NCBI GenBank assembly: GCA_018897135.1
Contig: JAHILJ010000078.1
Location: 1-11,786, forward strand
Length of the DNA stretch: 11,786 nt
From: Nanobdellota archaeon
Lineage (GTDB): Archaea > Nanobdellota > Nanobdellia > Pacearchaeales > GW2011-AR1
Reading direction: 5' to 3'
The first letter of the stretch is position 1, and every line of letters begins with the position of its first letter. The translations under genes were made by a program, and so were the position numbers. A model generated the notes under the pieces. It saw nothing but the letters and a program-made list of their open reading frames with translations. It did no database searches and was not told the DNA's origin. Below, in pieces: positions 7,518 to 11,786 of the stretch.

Positions 7518-8612
7518 ATGAATAATAAAATTACTACAATAGATTTATTTAAAGAGGTTAAGAATAAAATTGGGCTTAATGAAATTAAGAAGAAATTAGA
7601 TTTACATATTGGAACTATAAATCGGTGGATAAAACTAAACAAAGTTCCAAATAATTATTTTAACGATTTAAATTTTTTATTAAATAATAAATATGAAACA
7701 AAAGATAAATTTAGAGATAAAGACCAATTTTTTACAAATGAAAAAATTTCTAAATACTGCTATGAAAAAACATTAAAAATATTAAAAGATTTGGAAATAA
7801 ATACAGAAGAATATATTTTTATAGAACCGAGTGCAGGTTGTTGTAATTTCTATAATCTATTTCCAAAAGATATGAGGGTTGGGATAGATATAGACCCAAA
7901 AGAGAATAAAGAATTAATAAAACAAAACTATCTTTATTTTTTCCCCCCAAAAAATAAAAAATATATTGTTCTTGGAAATCCCCCTTTTGGATTAAGAGGA
8001 AACTTGGCTTTAAGATTTATAAATCATTCTTTAAAATTTGCTGATGTTGTTGCATTTATATTGCCCCCTTTATTTGATAGTGATGGAAAAGGCGTTCCAA
8101 AAAAAAGAGTTTTAGGTTATCAATTAGCCCATACAGAAAAACTGCCTTTAAATTCTTTTGAATATCCAGATGGAAGAAAAATTGATATAGCAACCATTTT
8201 TCAAGTTTGGACTAAAATAAATACAGATAAGATTAAAATTAAAAAAATTGAAAATTGTAAAACTTTTATTAAAGTTTATTCCCTTTCTGATGGTGGAACA
8301 CCCAGTAGCACAAGGAATAAAAAAATGTTAAATAAATGTGATGTATATTTACCTTCCACTTGTTTTAGTGGAATGAAAACCTATAATTCTTTTGAAGAAT
8401 TACCTAATAGGAGAGGTTATGGAATTGTAATTTTAAAAGATAAAGAAAAATTAAAAAATATTTTACTTAAAGAAATTGATTGGGAAAAGGTAAGTTTTCT
8501 TGGAACAAATAGCTCATTAAATTTAAGAACGAGTTTAATTGAAAACGAACTAATAAAAAGGGGATTTAAAGATAAGGCAAAAGATGGTGGAACTCTTAAG
8601 GAATATTTTTAA
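7518..8612 (+). CDS. HTH-fused adenine-specific DNA methyltransferase
   Basis: This 364-residue SAM-dependent enzyme probably methylates adenine N6 in the element's own recognition site. A helix-turn-helix-like domain occupies about residues 15-55 (NEIKKKLDLHIGTINRWIKL). The catalytic domain follows: KDQFFT at 68-73 (motif X-like), IEPSAG at 102-107 (motif I, SAM binding), GIDIDP at 122-127 (motif II) and NPPF at 154-157 (motif IV, the amino-methyltransferase catalytic loop). The segment around 205-231 (LPLNSFEYPDG to IFQVW) is seen in a family of small type II enzymes. The C-terminal part (about 245-364) is probably target recognition. Its 3' end overlaps the convergent nuclease by 17 bases. 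The HTH could allow self-regulation, as in some other restriction-modification methyltransferases. Confidence 0.85.
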   Translation: MNNKITTIDLFKEVKNKIGLNEIKKKLDLHIGTINRWIKLNKVPNNYFNDLNFLLNNKYETKDKFRDKDQFFTNEKISKYCYEKTLKILKDLEINTEEYIFIEPSAGCCNFYNLFPKDMRVGIDIDPKENKELIKQNYLYFFPPKNKKYIVLGNPPFGLRGNLALRFINHSLKFADVVAFILPPLFDSDGKGVPKKRVLGYQLAHTEKLPLNSFEYPDGRKIDIATIFQVWTKINTDKIKIKKIENCKTFIKVYSLSDGGTPSSTRNKKMLNKCDVYLPSTCFSGMKTYNSFEELPNRRGYGIVILKDKEKLKNILLKEIDWEKVSFLGTNSSLNLRTSLIENELIKRGFKDKAKDGGTLKEYF

Positions 8613-9201
8613 TAATATCTTCAAAAAAAGTAATTAAATCTCCCTCAGTTTTTATCAATTTGGTTTTATGTTTAGTAAATTTGTTTATCTTATTTTCCTT
8701 TATATTCTTTAATGAAAAATCAAATTTATGTTCAGTTGTTAAGATACCATTAACTTTTCTATGGTGTAATTTATCCCAAAGAATATCATATTTTTTAGAA
8801 AAGGTTATATAAAGTTCATCAGGAGTAAAATCTAAAAAAACTACTGCATCATAATTTCTATTTTTAAAGAATTTTTCGTGTTGAAAAGTAATGCCAGTAT
8901 TCCCCATAGTTGCAGTTTTTACTTCTATTTTTATACCATTTACTACTATATCCCAATCTTTCTCACGACTTGTTTTTGCCTTTTCCCATTTTACATTAAA
9001 ATGAGGTTTTAAAATTTCATATAATAGCATTTCCCCGACCTCTCCTTTATCATCAATACTGCTTAATGTTCTTAATGGTTCATATAAAGAAGTTGGATTC
9101 CAATTTAACTTTTTTTTCTGTTGTGTTTTTGTAATTTCGTTAATACAATATAAAACTTTTCTTGAAATATGATTTGGAATACAATTCTCCTCTTTTTTCA
9201 T
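8596..9201 (-). CDS. PD-(D/E)XK nuclease, probable type II restriction endonuclease
   Basis: This 201-residue protein is likely the restriction partner of the adjacent methyltransferase. The nuclease core is visible: acidic helix GEVGE (53-57), then DWDI with D84, a short turn, and IEVKTA with E93 and K95, giving D-x8-E-x-K. This is followed by TFQHEKF with Q107 and the core strand YDAVVFLDF (118-126). The size fits a small type II enzyme, and no helicase or ATPase partner is present. It faces the methyltransferase tail to tail with a 17-base overlap. It has its own TATA box next to the right terminal repeat. The recognition site cannot be predicted. A solitary or Mrr-like nuclease is the alternative, but the pairing favours restriction. 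Confidence 0.75.
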   Translation of the reverse strand: MKKEENCIPNHISRKVLYCINEITKTQQKKKLNWNPTSLYEPLRTLSSIDDKGEVGEMLLYEILKPHFNVKWEKAKTSREKDWDIVVNGIKIEVKTATMGNTGITFQHEKFFKNRNYDAVVFLDFTPDELYITFSKKYDILWDKLHHRKVNGILTTEHKFDFSLKNIKENKINKFTKHKTKLIKTEGDLITFFEDIIKNIP

Positions 9202-9222
9202 AAAACCAATAAGAAAAAGAAA

Positions 9223-9230
9223 CTTAAAAA
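9223..9230 (-). promoter_or_regulatory. TATA box of the nuclease gene
   Basis: On the minus strand this reads TTTTTAAG, centred about 25 bases before the ATG at 9201, so the transcript should be leaderless. It lies 5 bases inside the right terminal inverted repeat. No TAGGTATCTA operator is near it, so the nuclease seems to be outside the regulator's control. Confidence 0.5.
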
Positions 9231-9235
9231 CCTTT

Positions 9236-9261
9236 TTACCAACCTCTAACTTAACAATATA
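9236..9261 (-). repeat. Right terminal inverted repeat (26 bp)
   Basis: Begins TTACCAACCTCTAAC and ends AACAATATA, an exact reverse complement of the left repeat. It marks the right boundary of the transposon. Confidence 0.93.
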
Positions 9262-9270
9262 TGGTCGTTC
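9262..9270. repeat. Target-site duplication, right copy
   Basis: TGGTCGTTC, identical to 5832-5840 and in the same orientation, immediately outside the right terminal repeat. Confidence 0.9.
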
Positions 9271-9275
9271 CTTTC

Positions 9276-9281
9276 AAAAAA
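9276..9281 (-). terminator. Oligo-T terminator of tRNA-Lys
   Basis: A run of six T on the minus strand begins 2 bases after the tRNA discriminator. Archaeal polymerase typically stops at such runs. The transposon inserted just beyond it. Confidence 0.55.
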
Positions 9282-9282
9282 G

Positions 9283-9453
9283 CGGCCCCGGAGGGATTTG
9301 AACCCCCGACACCTGGATCACTTTCGTATCCTCGCGGTTTCATCGAGGTGTTTCGAAATCGCCCTTCCGCGTTTAAGGAGGGGTGACTTGTCAGGGGAAC
9401 GGCGTTCCCATACGATAAAAGTCCAGTGCTCTGCCAGACTGAGCTACGGAGCC
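9283..9453 (-). tRNA. trnK: tRNA-Lys(UUU) with 97-nt intron
   Basis: Spliced length is 74 bases: exon 1 is 9453-9416 and exon 2 is 9318-9283. The acceptor GGCTCCG pairs with CGGGGCC with one G-U. The D stem is GCTC/GAGC, the anticodon stem CTGGA/TCCAG, and the loop CTTTTAA with anticodon TTT at 9419-9417. The T arm is GGGGG-TTCAAAT-CCCTC, and the discriminator is G. CCA is not encoded. The intron sits at the canonical position between bases 37 and 38. No TATA box lies at a normal distance before 9453, so it may be transcribed from a promoter beyond the duplicated 5' end near 9574. Confidence 0.93.
9319..9415 (-). other. tRNA-Lys intron with canonical bulge-helix-bulge
   Basis: The intron is 97 bases. 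The central 4-bp helix is CTTT (exon 1, 9421-9418) with AAAG (9324-9321). The 3-base bulges are TA^T and TG^A, and the inner helix is CGTAT (9414-9410) with ATACG (9329-9325). This matches the substrate of the archaeal splicing endonuclease. Within it are a hairpin GGGAAC-GCC-GTTCCC and paired arms CCTCG/CGAGG. It is longer and much more GC-rich than the surroundings. It holds no ORF worth calling, and no complete C/D guide-RNA boxes were found. Confidence 0.88.
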
Positions 9454-9455
9454 AT
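9440..9455. repeat. Direct repeat, copy at the tRNA 5' end
   Basis: TGAGCTACGGAGCCAT, the first 14 bases of the tRNA-Lys gene plus two flanking bases, is repeated exactly at 9559-9574. The similarity continues imperfectly into the next 10 bases. Confidence 0.85.
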
Positions 9456-9465
9456 TTCTGTTTTT

Positions 9466-9558
9466 GGGCTCGTAGCGTCCGCGATTTCACTGGAGGCAAT
9501 TCGAAATCGCCGTTCAGTGCTTCGAGGAAGTTAAAAAGAAACCAGCGGGTTTCTTTTA
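9466..9558 (-). other. Structured GC-rich stretch between tRNA 5'-end repeats; possible tRNA relic or RNA
   Basis: These 93 bases lie between the two copies of the tRNA 5' end. They contain a perfect 10-bp hairpin AAAAGAAACC (9534-9543) with GGTTTCTTTT (9548-9557), an 8-bp pairing GCGATTTC (9481-9488) with GAAATCGC (9503-9510), and alternative arms CACTG (9488-9492) with CAGTG (9515-9519). The 12-mer TTCGAAATCGCC at 9500-9511 also occurs in the tRNA intron (9352-9363), and the nearby bases are similar too, so this is probably a decayed partial duplication of the intron-bearing tRNA gene. A functional RNA is possible. It does not fold as a full tRNA by eye. Confidence 0.45.
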
Positions 9559-9574
9559 TGAGCTACGGAGCCAT
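9559..9574. repeat. Direct repeat, upstream copy of the tRNA-Lys 5' end
   Basis: Second exact copy of TGAGCTACGGAGCCAT, 119 bases from the first. On the minus strand an AT-rich AAAAATATC near 9600-9608 lies about where a TATA box for a start at 9574 would be. The true tRNA copy lacks one. Confidence 0.8.
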
Positions 9575-9591
9575 TTTTGTTTATCTTCTTA

Positions 9592-9612
9592 CTAATAAGA
9601 TATTTTTATTAG
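9592..9612 (-). terminator. AT-rich inverted repeat after thioredoxin, possible terminator
   Basis: CTAATAA (9592-9598) and TTATTAG (9606-9612) form 7-bp arms around a 7-base loop, 20 bases after the thioredoxin stop. It may end that transcript or be part of the tRNA promoter region. The pairing is weak because it is nearly all A-T. Confidence 0.3.
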
Positions 9613-9631
9613 AAATATTTAGTTTATAAAA

Positions 9632-9964
9632 TTATTCAATTAATTTATTCAACTTATTTTCAAACTCTTCACTTGAAATTGCTCCAACAAATTGTTCAAT
9701 TGGTTCTCCGTCCTTGAAAACCACAAAATTTGGAATAGAACTAACATGAAATTTCCTAGCAATATCCGAATTATCGTCAATGTTTACTTTTGCAAATTTT
9801 ATTTTTCCTCCAAAAGTTTCACTCAAATCATCAATAACAGGAGCCATCATCAAACAAGGCATGCACCAATCTGCAAAAAAATCAACCAACACAATTCCAC
9901 CCGAAATAAAATTTTCAAATTCTTCTTTATTACCAATTTCCAAAACTCCTTCATTATCTGTCAT
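9632..9964 (-). CDS. trxA: Thioredoxin
   Basis: This is a 110-residue cytosolic thiol-disulfide oxidoreductase, which normally reduces protein disulfides using electrons from a thioredoxin reductase. The fold signatures are VLVDFFADWC leading to the active site W33-C34-M35-P36-C37, the acidic segment KVNIDDNSDIARKF (60-72) and the cis-proline P78 in SSIPNF. The length matches a standard single-domain thioredoxin, and no signal peptide is seen. The active site WCMPC differs from the common WCGPC by one residue, which may shift the redox potential. A TATA box 22-29 bases before the ATG gives it its own leaderless promoter, so it is not simply part of the upstream gene's transcript. No reductase is present in the window. 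Confidence 0.95.
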   Translation of the reverse strand: MTDNEGVLEIGNKEEFENFISGGIVLVDFFADWCMPCLMMAPVIDDLSETFGGKIKFAKVNIDDNSDIARKFHVSSIPNFVVFKDGEPIEQFVGAISSEEFENKLNKLIE

Positions 9965-9985
9965 GTTTTTTCTAAAATTAAGTAA

Positions 9986-9993
9986 TTTATAAA
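9986..9993 (-). promoter_or_regulatory. TATA box of the thioredoxin gene
   Basis: On the minus strand this reads TTTATAAA, centred about 25 bases before the ATG at 9964, so the transcript is probably leaderless. Confidence 0.6.
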
Positions 9994-10004
9994 ATTATTG
10001 TTTA

Positions 10005-11696
10005 TTAAGAATACCTGGCTTTATTCAACATATGGTCTTTCACTTTTTTATGAATCTCTTGATCATATCCACGTATATCTAAAATATTAACACAATATTT
10101 TCCTTCAGTACAAAATCCAATATTACATTTTGGTTTTAGAAGATTTTTTAATTCTGGAATTGCTTCAGAAATTATCTCTCTTTTTTTCAGTGAACTTGCT
10201 TTTCTTTCTGGTTCGCAGGTATTACATAATCTTAAAGGAAGTTCTAAGTCAATTAAATTTATTAAATCATAATTTTCAAAAGTTCCAACACGTATGTTTT
10301 TTGGGACAATATAAAGAGCATCTCTTTTTTCAATACCTTTTTGGATCATTTTTCCATACAACATTAATTGTTTTGCTGTATTTTGAATATATGGAATTAC
10401 TAAATCTGGTTTGCTTTTTAATCTATCATCTATAATTATTGTTTTTTCTACTTTATTTACCAATGAATTAAGGTTCCAAACATTTTCATTAATAGAATTT
10501 ATTTCTGGTAAAAGATGTGAAATGTTTTTAAAAGCCCGATCTGCTGCAATATAAATAGATTCTACATTTTGTTTTAATGTTGCATGTCTTTTTTGTTCAG
10601 ACCAAACTCTCCAAGATAAAGAATCTAAAATTTTGACATTAATTGAAGAATTATAATTTGATGAAAATTCCCTTAATTCAAACATAGCTTGTTTTGATTT
10701 TTCTAAAAGTAATTCAGGATCAAATGTTTCATGAGCTTCTTTTAAAATTTGTTCAAGTTGTTTCAATCCTTTTTTAAAACCAGCAGAAGCATAATTATTA
10801 GATTCAATTATTTTTGGAGATATTTTTAGTCCGTGAGTTTGAATTAAGTCTCCAATATATGAAGAGGAGTTAGGATCTGTAAAAACAGTGTAATGTAAAT
10901 AAGTATCTCTTGGAACTTGTATTCTTTGATTAAACATAATATCCATTCCATTTTTTTTTGTTAAGTCAAAAAAAGATTCTGTTAAGGAATGTATTTCTCT
11001 TGGAACAAAATTTCCATTTTTGTTTTGTTGATCTGCTTCTGTTTCAAACTTAAGGGTTGTTAAAGAATCAAGAGGAACTGTATAAAATAAATTTGCTGGA
11101 TTATTGTATGGAATAACTTTGTTAAAGGTTTCAACACCACCTAGTTTTCCAAATTTTTCTTTAAACACGTGAGCCATATCTAAAACTTCTTTTGAAATTT
11201 TTAAATATTCGTGTAAAATTGTTTGATATTCTGGTTTTGTTAATATTTTTGGAACAGATATTTCCGAAGCAGTAGTTTCTCTTCTTCTACTGCTTGTGGC
11301 CAAAGAACGCGAATAAACTAAACCTGTTAAACCAGAATCAATCATTTTTGTTCCAGTTATTCCAAGTGCAATGACTGGCAACCCTCCTAAGGAATGACCT
11401 CTTGCAATTCCTGTTGCAGATTTTTTAAATTCAATTTCTCTTAAATCTTCTTTTTCAGGATCTAATATATCTCCTAAAATTTCATTTTCTAATTGTTCAA
11501 AATCCATTCCACCTGAAACAAGGGATTGTGCATAAGGAACTAAATCATCTGCACCCAAAAAACTTCTCCCATATTTTTGCAAAAATATTTCCTTTAATCT
11601 TTTATTTTTTATTTCTTTACTAGGCAAAACTCCTAACGAAGTTATTTTCAAGTCATCATCTGTTGTAAATTCTTGTCCATTAAATTTTAAAACCAT
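10005..11696 (-). CDS. Tandem ThyX-like protein (divergent FAD-dependent thymidylate synthase family)
   Basis: The 563 residues look like two ThyX-type units joined in one chain; true ThyX enzymes, which make dTMP from dUMP, are usually 210-300 residues and act as tetramers. Unit 1 shows ARGHSLGGLPV (98-108), a degenerate flavin/dUMP-type stretch YSRSLATSSRRRE (128-140) and IPYNNPANLFYTVPLDSL (195-212). Unit 2 shows WSEQKRHATLKQNVESIY (365-382), YIVPKNIRVGTFENYDL (462-478) and the family-like ELPLRLCNTCEPE (485-497). The canonical RHRxxS motif is not intact in either unit, so catalysis is uncertain. A C-terminal cysteine cluster (C491, C494, C524, C529, C535) may bind metal. The start overlaps the upstream gene by 17 bases, suggesting coupled translation. 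Thymidylate synthesis is an inference. Confidence 0.6.
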   Translation of the reverse strand: MVLKFNGQEFTTDDDLKITSLGVLPSKEIKNKRLKEIFLQKYGRSFLGADDLVPYAQSLVSGGMDFEQLENEILGDILDPEKEDLREIEFKKSATGIARGHSLGGLPVIALGITGTKMIDSGLTGLVYSRSLATSSRRRETTASEISVPKILTKPEYQTILHEYLKISKEVLDMAHVFKEKFGKLGGVETFNKVIPYNNPANLFYTVPLDSLTTLKFETEADQQNKNGNFVPREIHSLTESFFDLTKKNGMDIMFNQRIQVPRDTYLHYTVFTDPNSSSYIGDLIQTHGLKISPKIIESNNYASAGFKKGLKQLEQILKEAHETFDPELLLEKSKQAMFELREFSSNYNSSINVKILDSLSWRVWSEQKRHATLKQNVESIYIAADRAFKNISHLLPEINSINENVWNLNSLVNKVEKTIIIDDRLKSKPDLVIPYIQNTAKQLMLYGKMIQKGIEKRDALYIVPKNIRVGTFENYDLINLIDLELPLRLCNTCEPERKASSLKKREIISEAIPELKNLLKPKCNIGFCTEGKYCVNILDIRGYDQEIHKKVKDHMLNKARYS

Positions 11697-11786
11697 TTTT
11701 ATTATAGATTCCCTCTAAGAACTCTTTTAATTTAATTAGATTTGTGTTTTCAAATTTTTTTAATGAAACCCCTTTTTCTTTAAGAA
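11680..11786 (-). CDS. C-terminal end of an unidentified upstream gene, partial
   Basis: One minus-strand frame is open from the window edge to a TAA at 11682-11680, giving 34 residues that end with KEFLEGIYNKNGFKI. The other two frames of this strand stop at once, and the composition is protein-like with an amphipathic helix. It overlaps the start of the ThyX-like gene by 17 bases, a common arrangement for co-translated operon genes. The piece is too short to name a product. Confidence 0.5.
   Translation of the reverse strand, partial: LKEKGVSLKKFENTNLIKLKEFLEGIYNKNGFKI

Larger units (their letters stand above)
5841..9261. mobile_element. 3.4-kb DDE transposon carrying a restriction-modification system
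   Basis: The element spans 3,421 bp between perfect 26-bp terminal inverted repeats (5841-5866 and 9236-9261) and is flanked by 9-bp direct repeats. It contains two small membrane-protein genes, a transposase, an AbrB-type regulator, a DNA methyltransferase and a PD-(D/E)XK nuclease. Genes are tightly packed, with two tail-to-tail overlaps (6337-6343 and 8596-8612). The identity of both repeat pairs suggests a recent insertion. It landed 8 bases beyond the tRNA-Lys terminator T-run and about 98 bases before the rpoH start, in a gap where neither gene is broken. The transposase gene lies inside the element rather than filling it, so the other genes are cargo. The transposon boundaries are read directly from the sequence; mobility and function are inferred. 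Confidence 0.9.

Noticed and set aside
7358..7642. Minus-strand 94-codon frame opposite the regulator and methyltransferase start
   Set aside because: It is a hydrophobic artefact of lysine- and asparagine-rich coding on the other strand; the plus-strand products have clear family patterns.
7344..8612. AbrB-type gene as antitoxin with the methyltransferase as toxin
   Set aside because: The downstream gene has full SAM-binding and NPPF motifs of a DNA methyltransferase and no toxin fold is visible, so a regulator role is simpler.
9319..9415. C/D box guide RNA inside the tRNA intron
   Set aside because: One CTGA D-box-like tetramer is present, but no full RTGATGA C box pairs with it; CGATGAA is only a partial match.
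9466..9580. A second functional tRNA gene upstream of tRNA-Lys
   Set aside because: Only the 5' 14 bases and a T-arm-like hairpin match; there is no anticodon arm, and no 3' acceptor strand pairs in the right place.
9251..9629. Open frames of 67-82 codons on both strands over the tRNA region
   Set aside because: They run through the tRNA gene, its intron and the right transposon end, and owe their length to the higher GC content of that stretch.
9692..9992. Plus-strand frames opposite thioredoxin
   Set aside because: They are shadows of a clear thioredoxin gene and have no start context or motif.

Overview
The window is AT-rich archaeal DNA. Three things show this: the RNA polymerase gene order rpoH (Rpo5) - rpoB (Rpo2) - rpoA1 (Rpo1N), a tRNA gene with a bulge-helix-bulge intron, and TATA boxes about 25 bases ahead of start codons, which implies leaderless mRNAs. 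The divergent, short proteins and the A' bridge-helix sequence suggest a DPANN-type archaeon (Woesearchaeota/Pacearchaeota/Nanoarchaeota-like). That placement is an inference, not a phylogenetic result.

Layout. Positions 1-5734 hold the minus-strand RNA polymerase operon rpoH, rpoB, rpoA1. The genes abut or overlap by one base, and rpoA1 runs off the left edge. Positions 5841-9261 form a 3,421-bp mobile element. It is bounded by perfect 26-bp terminal inverted repeats and flanked by a 9-bp direct repeat, TGGTCGTTC (5832-5840 and 9262-9270), which is the expected target-site duplication. Positions 9283-9453 are an intron-containing tRNA-Lys(UUU) gene on the minus strand. Ahead of it lies a structured stretch with a second copy of the tRNA 5' end. 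Positions 9632-11786 carry thioredoxin, a long tandem ThyX-like protein and the tail of another gene, all on the minus strand.

The mobile element is the main find. From left to right it carries two small membrane-protein genes (+), a zinc-ribbon DDE transposase (-), a 54-residue AbrB/SpoVT-type regulator (+) missed by length cut-offs, an HTH-fused adenine DNA methyltransferase (+) and a PD-(D/E)XK nuclease (-). The last two look like a complete small restriction-modification pair with overlapping 3' ends. Transposase and regulator are divergent. The 98 bases between them hold two TATA boxes and three copies of TAGGTATCTA placed against those boxes, so the AbrB-type protein probably represses both transposition and its own regulator-methyltransferase transcript. 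The nuclease has a separate promoter just inside the right terminal repeat. The element thus looks like a self-regulated transposon with restriction-modification cargo, inserted between a tRNA gene and the RNA polymerase operon without breaking either.

Functions are assigned from motifs read by eye. No database search or folding program was available.
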